A DNA stretch of 64,000 nucleotides from Dastarcus helophoroides (GCA_028583605.1 CM053334.1:22902226-22966225); one strand, 5' to 3'. Shown: positions 10,920-22,877, counted from the first letter of the stretch. A program made the numbers and translations. The notes: generated by a model not told the origin, from the letters alone.

Positions 10920-12560
10920 AGAAACACGTTGGAATTTCCAAAAAATTCGATCTAAAAAAATCTCTAAAACTTTGAAATTTCCAAACAAAGTTTTTGTCTT
11001 TTTACAAAAGCTTGGAAATTCCAAAGTTTTCAAAGCATTTACCTTATCAAAAGGTCGACCAAATTTTTAGAAAAAGGTAATTTTTGATAAACAAGTCGAA
11101 ATTTGCGAAAATTTGAATTTTAAAAATTGGAAATTTTCTGGAATGGTCGAATTTTGAAAAATGTAAATTTGGAAGAAACGAAAACCGAAAAATTTTGATA
11201 TAAAAATTTAAAATTTCTCTAAAACTTTGAAATGTCCAAAGAAAGTTTGCTAGCCTTTTTGTCTTTTTACAAAAGTTTGGAAATTCCAAATTTTTCAAGG
11301 CATTTATTTTTTTATGAAAAAGTCGACCAAATTTTGAGGAAGAGGCAAATTTTAATAAACAAACCGAAATTTGCAAAAATTTGAATTTTAAAAAGTGGAA
11401 ATTTTCTGGAAAGGTCCAATTTAAAAAAATCGAAATTTGGAAGAAACGAAAACCGAAAAATTTTGAGATAAAAATTCAAAATTTCTCTAAAACCTTGAAA
11501 TTTCCAAAGAAATTTAGCTAGCCTTTTTGTCTTTTTACAAAAGTTTGGAAATTCCAAAGTCTTCAAAGCATTTACTTTTTTATCAAAAGGTCGACCAAAT
11601 TTAAAAAAAAAGGCAAATTTTGATAGACAAGTCGAAATTTGCGAAAATTTGGATTTGAAAAAAGTGGAAATTTTCTGGAAAGGTCGACTTTTGAAAAATG
11701 GAAATTTGGAAGAAACGAAAACTGAAAAATTTTGAGATAAAAATTCAAAATTTCTCTAAAACCTTGAAATTTTCAAAAAGTTTGCTAACCTTTTTACCTT
11801 TTTACAAAAGTTTGGAAATTCCAAAGTTTTCAAAGCATTTACTTTTTTATCAAAAGGTCGACCAAATTTTTAGGAAAAGGCAAATTTTGATAAACAAGTC
11901 AAAATTTGCAAAAATTTGGATTTTAAAAAAGTGCAAATTTTCTGGAAAGGTTGAATTTTGAAAAATGGAAATTTGGAAGACACAAAAACCGAAGAATGTT
12001 GAAATAAAAATTTAAAATTTCTCTAAAACATTGAAATTTTCGAAGAAAGTTTGCTAGTCTTTTTGTCTTTTTACAAAAGTTTGGAAATTCCAAAGTTTTC
12101 AAAGCATTGAGGTTTTTATCAAAAAGTTGACCAAATTTTGAGAAAAAGGCAAATTTTGATAAACAAGCCGAAATTTGCGAAAATTAGGATTTTAAAAAAG
12201 TGGAAAATTATTGGAAAGGTCGAATTTTCAAAAATGGAAATTTGGAAGAAACGAAAACCGAAAAATTTTGAGATAAAAATTCAAAATTTCTCTAAAACCT
12301 TGAAATTTTCAAATAAATTCAGCTAGCCTTTTTGTCTTTTTACAAAAGTTTGGAAATCCCAAAGTCATCAAAACATTTACTTTTTTATCAAAAGGTCGAC
12401 CAAATTTTGAGACAAAGGCAAATTTTAATAAACAAGCCGAAATTTGCGAAAGTTTGGATTTTAAAAAAGTGGAAATTTTCTGGAAAGGTCGACTTTTGAA
12501 AAATGGAAACTTGGAAGAAACGAAAACCGAAAAACTTTGAGATAAAAATTCAAAATTTTT
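10920..12560 (+). repeat. ~267-bp tandem array, about six units
   Basis: The phrase (C)TTTTTGTCTTTTTACAAAAG begins at about 10991, 11256, 11524, 11791, 12060 and 12329, giving steps of 265-269 bp. Each unit also carries AAAGGTCGACCAAATTTT, AACAAGTCGAAATTTGCGAA and GAAACGAAAACCGAAAAATTT. Apparent proteins on either strand here are translations of the repeat, recurring with the same 267-bp period. Confidence 0.9.
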
Positions 12561-12684
12561 CAGAAGGCTAAAGAAATAAAATTTGCAAAAAGATCAGAAT
12601 TTGAAAAAAAAATGGTAGCCAACTAGTTGAATAAAAATTTGCAATCGACTGCTTTAGCCAAATCCCACCTAGCACTTAGTAAGA

Positions 12685-13105
12685 CTTCAACCTGTAACTC
12701 AGCTATGGAAAAACATAGTGAGGCTAGGATTGCGGCATTGGAAGGCTTTCGAAGTCTGGAACCGATCTCTTCTCGCCAAATTAACATCTTATGGTCTACC
12801 TCCAGGTGTCTGTCATTTGATATCGAGTTTTCTCGTTGACAGATCTCTTCAGATCGTCGTCGATGGCACCTAATTAAAGACATTTGCCATTAATGAAGGG
12901 ATGCCTCAGGTATCTGTCTGGTCTCCCACTCTGTTTCTGTTACACATAAACGATCTCTTTGCTTCAACTTCCAATCCGATATACAGCTACGCAGATAGTT
13001 GCCTGGTGTCATCTTTTTTTCTCAGACAAACCATTATTCGTCGCTGCTTCAGATCGACTATTTTGGATTTTGGTGAAATATTTAGTAAACGGTAAAAAGG
13101 GGTTA
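12685..13105 (+). pseudogene. LINE-A reverse transcriptase fragment (Jockey/CR1-like)
   Basis: Translates in pieces to CNSAMEKHSEARI..AL, then SYGLPPGVCHLISSFLVD, GMPQVSVWSPTLFLLHINDL and YSYADSC. This matches residues of the better copy at 42650-43965, covering the fingers-palm part of the RT up to the YADD catalytic box, where the second D is lost (YADS). Several frameshifts and a break at the 'dISKAFDGVWH' motif (here LEGFRSLE) show it is dead. Upstream 12618-12684 is not LINE-like. Confidence 0.75.
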
Positions 13106-14683
13106 AAAAAGCATTTAAATCCAGTTTTTATAGGCACCCTTACTTTACTAGTCACCCTTACGTTGAACTAACAATCTGCTCAACAATAAGTTCTCTTAAA
13201 GAGCTCTTACAGTCAACATTTTTTAGAGTCTGACATCGGGGAATATTGCCAGAAAGTTAACATTATATTAACATAAAGATTTCCTATATTAAAGACATCT
13301 ATCAAAATTATCTTATAGGTATCTATTAGATGTCCGTAATCTGACGTCTAAGAAAAGTTATCTAAATGTTAATATTTCTGTAGATCTTAAAGCTATCGCT
13401 ATAATGATATCTTTAAGATATCTTTCTGATTTAGGTGCTGTACGGGAATGTAAGTCAAAAAATTTGTTTACTTAAAATGGCAAAAGTCAGAATTAATTTG
13501 GAACTTCCAAAAATTGCCCTCCGCACCTTTGCACATCGTCGTGAGAAAGCTTCTTAAAAATAGTTTCATTTTAGCCTCGAGGACACTTACATCACTCTTT
13601 ATACTCTTTTGGTCGTAACCTTTAGAAGATATATGGCGTTCAATATCGTTTGCCTTTGGCTGACATATGGCTTTGGATTAATATAAATAGACTGCACAGA
13701 AGAACATGATTTTAAACTTAAAGCACTAGTCGATCTGAACGGGATATATTGGCTCAGTCAAATATAACGTATAACCATTGCGTATATAGATAGTACAAAT
13801 ACTGACTGGTTTCAGCAAATAAATAACTAACAAATAACTTTGTTATCGATGCGATTAATTTCCGTAAAGGTGTTTGTACTTATTTGTACTTGTTCCTTGG
13901 CTTTTTATTTTCAAGATTGGAAGCATTCTTGAGTAAATTACCAACATATCTGCATATTTTTCTTAAAGCTTCACTAGCTGCTAAGTTGCATCTTCCAACT
14001 TTTCACCCAGAAAATATCGATAAATCGATTCAAAGCGTGCAACAAAGAGTTTCGCTTTATGAATTCTAGTTATGTGCTGGTGTGACAAATAATAATTAAA
14101 CTTGTTCCCACAGAATTCCATGTTTCGACATTACATAATAAGCCCCATAAAACTTAATGGATTTTTTATGCTACACTTAGATTACGCATATTAATGACAC
14201 TTATTAGCTAAAATGTTACCAAGATTTAAATTTTTAAGCCCAACCGTGCTCGATATTTTTCAGTTGTTGCGGTTGGTTTTTTATCAAGATCAAAGACAGG
14301 GTAACGATAAAAGCGACCGTTAGAATTTCGATATTATAAATCGGTCACCTGCACGTTTATTTCATTCTATCAGGCTGACCATCGGTTATTCGTTATTGAA
14401 TGTGCAGGGCGATTAATCCAGTTCCTTACAAAAGGGTGTCTCTTTAAACATTATCCGTGGGCTTTTCAAAAGGATAAACCACCGCTATACTAGTTTTTTT
14501 ACATGATCAAGTCCGTTGAATTAATATGATTTATAAGAATTGAATTGCTCGAGGTTTTTTTGCCAGTCTGTCTGCCTTAGTCCTTTAACCCCCTAACGAT
14601 TATTAAACGTAGGGGTAGCAGAAATACTCACTGTGAGGGTCACCGTGACAAACTATAAGTAAAAATCAAATATTTACATTTAT
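13106..14683. other. Unassigned spacer
   Basis: No gene, repeat family or RNA gene recognised on either strand over about 1.6 kb. Composition is less AT-extreme than the arrays. Short open stretches (for example 13884-14069 +) show no motif. Confidence 0.35.
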
Positions 14684-15203
14684 ATGTATACTTTAGCTTT
14701 TATAGAAATTGGGGTAATTATAAGTATACTCTTCATTAACAACTGGTGTTCAAAACAAGAGTTAAGTGTAAACCCAAATAAAACAATAATAATTCCTTTT
14801 ACGAAGAGAAGAAAGCTAACATCTCCTACTACGAATGGAGTTCAATTTAACTTCTCAGGTGAGACTAAATATCTAGGAATAGTCCCAGACCAAAAGCTCA
14901 CATGGAATCCTCATTTGAGTTGAATAATCAAGCAAGCCACGAAGGCGTTCTGGACGTGCCGCAGATTATTCAGCACAACCTCAGGTTGAAATCGAAAATG
15001 AATTTACGGGTCATATAGGATGACAATTACACCCCCGTGGTGGCCAAAAATAACGAAAAAGACAGCACAAAACCAACTGAACAGTATAGTTCAAAAGTAC
15101 GCATGTCTGGGTATAACAGGGGCAACGAAGACATGCCCAACAGCAGCAATGGAGTAATGCTAGGTCTTACTCCTCTCCACCTTTTAGTGAAGCAGGAGGC
15201 GAT
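14684..15203 (+). pseudogene. LINE-B reverse transcriptase C-terminal part (I/R1-like)
   Basis: The first part reads NNWCSKQELSVNPNKT, IIPFTKRRKL, then GETKYLGIVPDQKLTWNPHL, the thumb-side RT motif of RNase H-type LINEs (WC...LSVNP.KT...KYLG..D..LTW..H). After a stop and frameshift it continues LNSIVQKYACLGITGATKT, CPTAAMEVMLGLTPLHLL and VKQEA, a motif that precedes the RNase H domain in this clade. It breaks off at 15203, where a ribozyme-type repeat is joined. Three better-preserved continuations of the same LINE lie at 17290, 18720 and 20160. Confidence 0.75.
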
Positions 15204-15287
15204 TCTTGGTTTCAGGGGGCAAGATTTATATTTCAATCTCTCGGAAGATAAAGCTACCAATTTCAGAAAGATAAAGATGAATAGCTA
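15204..15287 (+). repeat. Ribozyme-derived repeat, left of mariner
   Basis: CTTGGTTTCAGGGGGCAAG, ATTTATATTTCAATCTCTCG and GAAGATAAAGCTACCAATTT belong to the ribozyme-type element's arm and core. The mariner at 15288 is inserted into it; the same repeat resumes at 16564 as GCATCTCTCGGAAGATAAAG. Confidence 0.7.
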
Positions 15288-16561
15288 CGAGGGTTGCCTT
15301 TTATGTTTCGGGATTTGGCAACCCTAGTGTTGCAATCTGGCAACTGACAAGCTCTTTCGTAAAGTTGGACATGTTTGAGGTTATACGTACTCAGAATGTT
15401 TTGACATACTCGCGCTATTTGTGTTGTTTACAGTAACTTAAAAGATAACTCGGCCCAAAAATGGAATTAAATCGTGAACACTTTCGTGCGATTATTTTTT
15501 ACAACTTTCGACGTGGATTAACTCAGCAACAGTGCATGGATGAACTTAATTCAATTTTTTGCGATCAAGCTCCATCAAAAACCAGTGTTCATCGATGGTA
15601 TGGTGAATTCAATCGTGATCGTAGTTCACTCCAAGACGAATTTCGTGAAGGGCGTCCAAAATCAGTTGTTGTTTCGAAAACCATTGATGCTGTGCCGAAC
15701 TGATATTGCAAGATCGTTATGTGACCTATCGTAAGATTGAGACAACCTTAGGCATTGGTGGGACCAGCATACATTTAATATTGCATAAACATTTGTCTGT
15801 CAACAAAATTTGTTCGCGTTGGATCCCACATGTCAATCGCTCAAAAAAAGGCTCGTGTCGATTGGTCGAAAGAAATTCTCAAAAAATACGATCGCAATGC
15901 TGCGAAACACGTATATGACGTCGTAACAGGTGATGAATCGGGGATTGACGCGTATGAGCCCGAAAGTAAACAGCAGTCGACTGTATGGGTGTTTCAAGAT
16001 GAGCCAAATCCAACAAAAGTTGTTCGCAAGCAAATGGTCGCCTGTTTTTTCGGAAAAACTGGACATGTCGCAACTGTACCACTAGAACAACTCAACTTAA
16101 TTCTGAGATGGTAAACAACCATTTGTTTGCCAGTTGTCTTCCAAGAAATCAGGAAAACCAACCGCCGAAGACGGATCACTCTTCACCACGACAATGCCGA
16201 GCTCTCACACATCGGCTCAAACAACTGTATTTTTGAGCACCCAAAACAGCGATTTGATGAGTCATCCGCCGTATAGTCCTGACTTGGCACCGAATGACTT
16301 CTTTTTATTCCCGTACGTAAAAAACAAACTGAGAGGTCAATGTTTTTCGACACCTGAAGTAGCGGTTGCTGCATTCAGGATGCATGTTTTGGAGATACCT
16401 CAATCAGAGTGGCAAAAGTGCTTCGACAGTTGGTTCAAACGCATGCAAATGTGTATAGATCTTTCTGGGGAATATTTTGAAAAACAATAAAGTGATTTTT
16501 AATGATTAATATTTGTTTTTGTTCTCTAATCCAGAAATATAAATATAAAAGGCAACCCTCG
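15288..16561 (+). mobile_element. mariner transposon (1274 bp)
   Basis: Inverted termini CGAGGGTTGCCTTTTATRTT at both ends, about 28 bp and near-perfect, flanked by the TA target duplication (15286-15287 and 16562-16563). Length is standard for mariner. The internal transposase is broken by several frameshifts. The element sits inside a ribozyme-derived repeat and is therefore younger than it. Confidence 0.95.
15461..16490 (+). pseudogene. mariner DD34D transposase, frameshifted
   Basis: Starts MELNREHFRAIIF. An N-terminal paired HTH region carries the mariner linker SVHRWYGEFNRDRSSLQDE and FREGRPKSVV, and the second HTH has WIPH. Catalytic positions visible: D1 in VVTGDESG; D2 in LHHDNA at 16190-16192; D3 in PDLAPNDFFLFP at 16296-16298. 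The 106-base distance between the D2 and D3 codons equals 34 intervening residues plus one extra base, so this is DD34D with an indel. Other breaks lie at about 15700 (premature stop), 15825 and 16090 (short deletion). Ends GEYFEKQ, a normal C-terminus. About 345 codons in all; not functional. Confidence 0.92.
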
Positions 16562-16784
16562 TAGCATCTCTCGGAAGATAAAGCTACCATTTTCAGAGAG
16601 ATGAAGATAATAGCTGTCATTTCTTTAAAGATAAAGCTACCATTTTTAGAAAGATGAAGATGATAGCTGTCATCTTACTGAAGATGAAGCTATTACTTTT
16701 AGAGCAATGAAGATGATAACTATCATCTGGCTGAAGATGATAACTATCATCTGGCTGAAGATGAAGCTATCATGTCAAAGACTA
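16562..16784 (+). repeat. Expanded hammerhead-like core repeats
   Basis: Tandem degenerate blocks of about 20-55 bp built from CTGAAGATGATAGCTATCAT and CTGAAGATAAAGCTACCATT. The words are those of the CTGAAGA box and stem II of the ribozyme-type element, here multiplied without the GAAAC half. Non-coding. Confidence 0.7.
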
Positions 16785-17289
16785 TTTACATGTTCATTTC
16801 TCTGAAGATGATACTTTGGCTAATATAACGCGTTGTTGCAACTGCCATCATTTTCAGAAAGATGAAGATAATATCTATAATCTGCCTGGAGATGATAGAT
16901 GATATCTGTCATCTGCCTAGAGATGATAGCTACTAAAACGCGTTAGAGCAACTGTTGTTGTTTTTGTTAATCTTTTTTGGTTTCAAGGGACAAGATTTGT
17001 ATATTAATCTTTGAAGATACCCAAAGACCAGACCGTCCCATCAAACTTATAGCTTTAGATCTTGCAGCCCCAAAATTTAAGAGAAGGTTACTACTTGCGG
17101 TTTTGTTGAATATATCATATTAACTCTCAAAAAAACGTCAAATTTCAAACCAGTACGAATTTAGTTTACAATCCTATGATCTTCTTTTTGGGATGCTTCC
17201 AGCTTCAAAGCTTTCTTTAAGAACAGTTTGTGACTTTTAAATTTCCTCTAAAATAGAAACAGTTAAAACGTCAAAGCTACCCCCAATAA

Positions 17290-17795
17290 ATTAAAACCAA
17301 ATAAGCTTCCAACTTTAAGCCCTGAAGCTTAACAGGCGTAATGAACACATGTCCAACAACAGCAATGGAGGTAATGCTTAGTTTAACTTCTCGGCACCTT
17401 TTAGTGAAGAGTAAGGCGATCAAAGAAGCCTCAAGATTACTGCAAATAACACAATTTAAAAGAGACTTCGCCGGCCACATGGGAATCCTCAAGAAATGTA
17501 GCCATGTAATTTTAGCAAGATCGGTTAATTATATGCAACCTAGATACGAATTTGATCATTCCTTTGAAGTGAACCACACTGACGCTCAATTAGTACCTGA
17601 AGAGAAACACAAATTATTTACCTGATTTATAGATGGATCAAAGACACCACATGGGACTGGAGTGGGAATTTATAGAGCCCTAAGTATAGGTTCTCTACAG
17701 TCCTAGGAAAAGACCCAACTGTCTTTCAAACTGAAATACATGCAATAAAACTCTGCGCCTACAAATGTCTTCAAAGAAACCTGAAAGGCGAAGAA
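17290..17795 (+). pseudogene. LINE-B fragment, unit 1: RT tail and RNase H start
   Basis: Reads MNTCPTTAMEVMLSLTSRHL, then LVKSKAIKEASRLLQ, KRDFAGHMGILKKCSHVI and, after a stop, FIDGSKTPHGTGVGIY (D codon at 17632). The last motif is the first strand of an RNase H domain (the catalytic D followed by GSK..G.G.G). Ends abruptly at 17795, where ribozyme-derived repeats begin. Stops at 17623 and in the YRALSIGSLQS extension show decay. Confidence 0.75.
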
Positions 17796-18719
17796 GATAG
17801 CTAGCATCTCTCTGAAGATAAAGCTACCATTTTTAAAGAGATGAAGATAATAGCTATCATCGTTCTAAAAATGGGGCTATCATTTTTAGAGAAACGAAAA
17901 TGATCATCTGGCTGAAGATGAAGCTATCATGTCAAAGACGTTGCTTCAAGAGCAACTTTGTTGTGTTTTTTTAATCTTTCTTGGTTTTAAGAGACCAGAT
18001 TTACATTTCAATCTTTCTGAAGATAAAGCTACCAATTTAAAAAAGATGAAGATGATAGCTAGTATCTTTCTGAAGATAAAGCTACCTTTTCTAAAGAGAT
18101 GAAGATAATAGCTGTCATCTCTCTGAAGATAAAGCTACAATTTTCAAAGAGATGAAGAGGACAGCTGTCTTCTTTCTGAAGATGAAGCTATCATTTTTAG
18201 AGAAACGAAGATGATGACTATCATATTTCTGAAGATGAAGCTTCCATGTCAAAGGCTATTTACATGTTCATCTCTCTGAGGATGATACTTTGGCTAACGA
18301 AACACGTTGGTGCAACTGCTATTATTTTCAGAAAGATGAAGATGATATCTATCATTTGCCTGAAGACGATAGCTATTAAAACGCTTTAGAGCAACTGCCG
18401 TTGCGTTTGTCAATCTTTTTTGGTTTCAAGGGATAAGATTTGTATATCAATCTTTGAAGATAGCCAAAGACCAGACTGTCCTATCAAACTTATAGCTTTA
18501 GATCTTGGAGTTCCAAAATTTAAGAGAAGTTTACTACATTACGGTTTTATTGAATATATTAACTCTCAAAAGAACGTCAAATTTCAAACCAGTACGAATT
18601 TAGTTTACAATCCTATGATCTTCTTTTTGGGATGCTTCCAGCTTCAAAGCTTTCTTTAAGAAAAGTTTGTGACTTTTAAATTTCCACTAAAATAGAAACA
18701 GTTAAAACGTCAAAGCTAC

Positions 18720-19215
18720 CTCCAATAAATTAAAACCAAAGAAGCTTTTAACTTTAAACCCTGAAGCTTAACAGGCGTAATGAACACCTGTCCAATAGCA
18801 GCAATGGAGGTAATGCTTGGTTTAACTTCTCGGCACCTTTTAGTGAAGAGTGAGGCGATCAAAGAAGCCTCAAGATTACTGCAAATAAAACAATTTAAAA
18901 GAGACTTCGCCGGCCACATGGGAATCCTCAAGAAATGTAGCCATGTAATTTTAGCAAGATCGGTTGATTATATGCAACCTCAGATACGAATTTGATCATT
19001 CCTTTGAAGTGAACCACACTGACGCTCAATTAGTACCTGAAGAGAAACACAAATTATTCATCTGATTTATAGATGGATCAAAGACACCACATGGGACTGG
19101 AGTGGGAATTTATAGCCCTAAGTATAGGTTCTCTAAAGACCCAACTGTCTTTCAAACTGAAATACATGTCAATAGAACTCTGCGCCTACAAATGTCTTCG
19201 AAGAAACCTGAAAGG
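18720..19215 (+). pseudogene. LINE-B fragment, unit 2
   Basis: Near-copy of the unit 1 fragment: MNTCPIAAMEVMLGLTSRHL, then AIKEASRLLQIKQFKRDFAG, HMGILKKCSHVILARSVDYM. A frameshift after MQPQ separates it from the RNase H start, again IDGSKTPHGTGVGIY. It breaks at the same LINE position as unit 1, supporting duplication of a pre-formed junction and not independent insertions. Confidence 0.75.
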
Positions 19216-20159
19216 CGAAGATGATAGCTAGCATCTCTCTGAAGATGAAGCTACCATTTTTAAGAGATGAAGATAATAGCTGTCATCGTTCTGAAGATGG
19301 GGCTATCATTTTTAGAGAAACGAAAATGATTATCTGGCTGAAGATGAAGCTGTCATGTCAAAGACGTTGCTCCAAGAGCAATCTTTGTTGTGTTTCTTAA
19401 TTTTTCTTGGTTTCAGATGACAAGATTTACATTTCAATTTTTCTGAAGATAAAGCTATCAATTTCAACAAGATGAAGATGATAGCTAGTATCTCTCTGAA
19501 GATAAAGCTACCTTTTTTAAAGGGATGAAGATGATAGCTGTCATCCCTCTGAAGATGAAGCTACAATTTTCAAAGCAGATGAAGAGGATAGCTGTCTTTT
19601 TTAGAGAAATGAAGATGATGACTATCATATTTCTGAAGATGAAGCTTTCGTGTCAAAGACTATTTACATGTTCATCTCCCTGAAGATAACACTTTGGCTA
19701 ACGAAACACGTTGGTGCAACTGCTATCATTTTCAGAAAGATAAAGATGATATTCATCATTTGCCTGAAGATGCTATTAAAACGGGTTAGAGCAACTGCCG
19801 TTGCGTTTGTCAATCTTTTTTGGTTTCAAGGGATAAGATTTGTATGTCAATCTTTGAAGATAGCCAAAGACCAGACCGTCCCATCAAACTTATAGCTTTA
19901 GATCTTGGAGTTCCAAAATTTAAGAGAGGGTTACTACATTACGGTTTTGTTGAATATATTAACTCTCAAAAGAACGTCAAATTTTAAACCAGTACGAATT
20001 GAGTTAACAATCCTGTGATCTTGTTTTGAGATGCTTGCAGCTTCAAAGTTCTCCTCAAGAAAAGTTTGTGAGTTTTAAATTGCCATTAGAGAAGTTGAGG
20101 GAACTTAAACTTTATCCTAAGAAACAGTTGAAGAGTCAATGCTACCTCTAATAAATTGA

Positions 20160-21365
20160 AACCCAAGAAGCTTATAACTTTAAACCCTTAAGCTTAACAG
20201 GTGCAATGAACACCTGCTCAGTAGCAGCAATGGAGGTTGTGCGAAAGTCTAACTTGTCTTCACCTTTTGGTAAAAAGGGGGGAAATCAAAGGACCCTTAA
20301 GATTACTGCAATTAAAACAATTTAAAGAGGGAAAGTTTGCCGGTTACAGTGAAAATCCTCAAGGAATGTAGCCCGGTAATTTTAGGCAAGATTGGTTGAT
20401 TATATGCAATTCCAGGTATGAATTTGATCATTCCTTTGAAGTGAACTTAAATGGCGTTCAATAAGTACTTGAAGAAAAACAGAAATTATCCATCTAGGTT
20501 TACAGATGGATGGAAGACAACACATGGGACTAGAGTGGGAATTCAAGGCCCTAACTATAGATTCTCTAAAGTCTTAGGAAAAGACCCAACTTTCTTTTAA
20601 ACTGAAATGCTTGCAGCAGAACTCTGCGCCTATGAATGTCTTTGAAGAAACCTGAAAGAAACAAAGATCCACATAAACTTTGACAGTGAAGTGGAAATAA
20701 AGGACTCTCAGCAAGCTGCATCCCAATTTGGGACTATCAACAAACTCTAAAGTAACTGGCTAAACACAAGCAGGATCAACCTTAAATGGGTATCAGGGCA
20801 CAAAAGCAAGAAATGAAGCTGCGGACCAACTCGCTAGAGAAGCATCTGCATCGTCATTTCTTCAACCTGAACCGGCTTTTGGTTTTTCTAAAGGTTAAAT
20901 TAACAATGAGGTGATCAAAAAATAGGAAGCAAAGTTAAGAATGTTCCACTAGAAGTCATATCCAGGACTACGACAGGACGAAAAGATTCTAGAACGCTTG
21001 AAAAGACAAAGGTGTCCACTTAGAACTCAGCAAATCCGAATTGAGAATACTAACCAGGCCTCTTAACAGGAACATTGCTTTATAAAGTATCCACATCAAG
21101 AAAATGGGTTCAAGCTGAAACAGACGCATATCGCTTTTGTGCAAGAAGCTGAGGAGACTGCACAACATGAGGAATGGGCCTCCTTAGACCCCTCAGTTGT
21201 GGAAAACTCAATCCTAGGTCCACAATAAACTTCTACAAGAGTTTGAACCTAGGAACTACATAAATCAGGGTATGCACAAAAGATTTCCTTGGGTCGAGGT
21301 GCGGAGTGGGCGAAAAGAAACATGAAACGACCCATAAATAATCTAATATGATCCAACCTAACCCT
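20160..21365 (+). pseudogene. LINE-B 3' end with RNase H domain
   Basis: Unit 3 keeps the LINE past the point where units 1 and 2 stop. Pieces visible: the TDGSK-like start near 20500, IHINFDSEVEIKDSQQA at about 20670-20720, and INLKWVSGHKS followed by NEAADQLAREASAS at 20780-20850. The last is the C-terminal RNase H signature (W.sGH....NE.AD.LA). The 3' part holds C/H-rich remnants and ends near GATCCAACCTAACC. Many stops and frameshifts. A second copy of its extreme 3' end lies at 25985-26150. RNase H plus this RT tail places it among I/R1-type LINEs. Confidence 0.8.
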
Positions 21366-21370
21366 GAAGA

Positions 21371-21607
21371 TGTAGAGCCGCCCTTATGAGAAAGTTCAAA
21401 ATTTAGGATTTCCTCAATATATTGGAGCCATTAAGCTAAGGAAAAATTGGGTCTTCAAAGCTTTCATTAATTTGTAGCTTCAAGGATTTTTGTCATTTTA
21501 TCGTATAGCTGCAGATCTTGGGGCCTTAAAGTTTTAGAGCTTGAAGCACCAAAGCCTTAGAGCTCAAAACAGCAATGTCTCAGAGCTTGAAGCACCAAAG
21601 TTTCAGA
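21371..21607 (+). repeat. Short direct-repeat block flanking the hAT-like element
   Basis: Contains imperfect ~30-bp repeats around CAGAGCTTGAAGCACCAAAG. The block is cut at GTTTCAGA by the 4-kb element and continues at 25661 as GTTTCAGAGCTAGGCGCTCC. No gene. Confidence 0.5.
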
Positions 21608-22675
21608 CAGGCCCGTAACCAGGATTTTTTTTTCGGGTGGGGGGCTGCGATCCTTCTGCTAAAACTACCTAGTCTTTGTTTGCGTCTAGGTTAGAGCCAA
21701 GAAGCCACGGTCCAATACTACTTTACTATTAATAATATTATTGCATATAAGTATACTAAAATATAAAAAAATACACTAAAACCATTTCTAGAGTCCAACT
21801 CTTCTAACATTCTGACAATTAATTTAACAACAACGTTGCCTATTTATCTTAATTTAATTTCTAAATAGAAACAGATGTGTGGGTAAGATGATAAAATTAC
21901 TCGAAAGATATTCCTTAAAATGTATCTTTGAACTGTCTTCTACAACCTGCAGTTGTGTATGAAAAGTGCCTAAAGAAAGTGCTCTATTTAAAGACATAGT
22001 TTGAAGTCAGCTGGAGCAAAATCTTCTTTTTTTTAATTTTTTCAAGTTTCGATTAAATTCATAATTTTAACTTTATCTCAGATTTAAAGTTTGCACCCGA
22101 ACATTTAGAATTTAAATATTCTTTCTAAATTATGGAAGATGTTTTTAAGCTCAAGTTTCCTCTTAGCGTCCAATTCTTTTTCTAACTGGCAACAACTTCA
22201 ATTCCTACGTTTTTTATTTTGGGCAATTTTGGGAATTATCGTTGCTATCTGAATTTGAAATGTCGAAGTGCATTTGATTCTTCCGAATTTCGAAAAAAAT
22301 TTTTGCTATAATAGCTATTTATCTTTTTTTTTTATAAGTTTTAACTTTAATTCTTCATGGTAGACCCTTATTGACCGGAAATATTATGTTTTTTTCAATT
22401 TATTTAACATTTCTTCGGCCCAGTTTTGAAATATTTAAATTTTTATGGTTTGTTGACAATTTTCTAAACAATTTTTGAAATGCGACTACGTGATATTTAA
22501 ATTTATTGAAAACGTCACTTCATGACAGTTTACAAATTAAGGAGGTTAGTTTATTTTACATAGAATAGGAATAATGAAAAATAGGAGACCAAAAATTAGA
22601 TGTGGAAAAAATAAAAATTTTGTTTTTTTTTGATAAATTGGAAAATATAAAAAAAAATACATAAAAAAGGTTGTA

Positions 22676-22722
22676 GCACTGGACATCGATGTTTCGCTCT
22701 CATTTGAGCTCGTCAGCAGTGC
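22676..22722 (-). ncRNA. Hammerhead ribozyme, type I (left arm)
   Basis: Exact reverse complement of the ribozyme at 22878-22924: all core residues, stem I, stem II and the self-complementary stem III are identical. The two would transcribe from opposite strands. Transcribed together, the arms would fold on each other, so co-transcriptional self-cleavage would compete with long-hairpin formation. Confidence 0.85.
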
Positions 22723-22877
22723 ATAACATGGAAGAGGGAACAATGAGGAAGAAATACTTTAAAATAAAATTTTTTTAAAAATATTTTATTATATTATTTA
22801 TATTTTATTTTTTTTTATATTTTAAAAAAAATGTTATTTTAAAGTATTTCTTCCTCATTGTTCCCCTTCCATGTTAT

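Larger units (their letters stand above)
16785..21370 (+). repeat. Three tandem units of ~1.4-1.5 kb (ribozyme repeat plus LINE-B)
   Basis: The landmark TTTACATGTTCAT occurs at 16785, 18259 and 19663 (steps 1474 and 1404), and the whole order of blocks repeats after each. The blocks are ribozyme core with right arm (ACGCGTTAGAGCAACTG, TTTGGTTTCAAGGGA), a ~250-bp unknown block (TTATAGCTTTAGATCTTG onward), a LINE-B fragment beginning at the ACAGGCGTAATGAACACCTG phrase, then expanded CTGAAGATGATAGC repeats. Units 1 and 2 end in the LINE at GAAACCTGAAAGGCGAAG. Unit 3 continues through the RNase H domain to the LINE 3' end. The pattern indicates tandem duplication after the composite was assembled. 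Confidence 0.8.

Noticed and set aside
10920..12560. Frames of 60-109 codons with recurrent FCKKTKRLAKFLW or KFAKIRILKKWK
   Set aside because: They repeat every ~267 bp on both strands; array translation.
12618..12684. 5' extension of the LINE-A fragment (NKNLQSTALAKSHLALSKTS)
   Set aside because: Does not match the corresponding part of the other LINE-A copies (DLLAYVTHI...); treated as unrelated flank.
14440..14530. Possible bacterial-type terminator hairpins in T-rich regions
   Set aside because: The context is eukaryotic; T-runs after weak hairpins are expected by chance at this AT content.
17277..18931. Minus-strand 71-codon frames MRIPMWPAKSLLNC
   Set aside because: Antisense shadows of the LINE-B fragment, present in both duplicated units.
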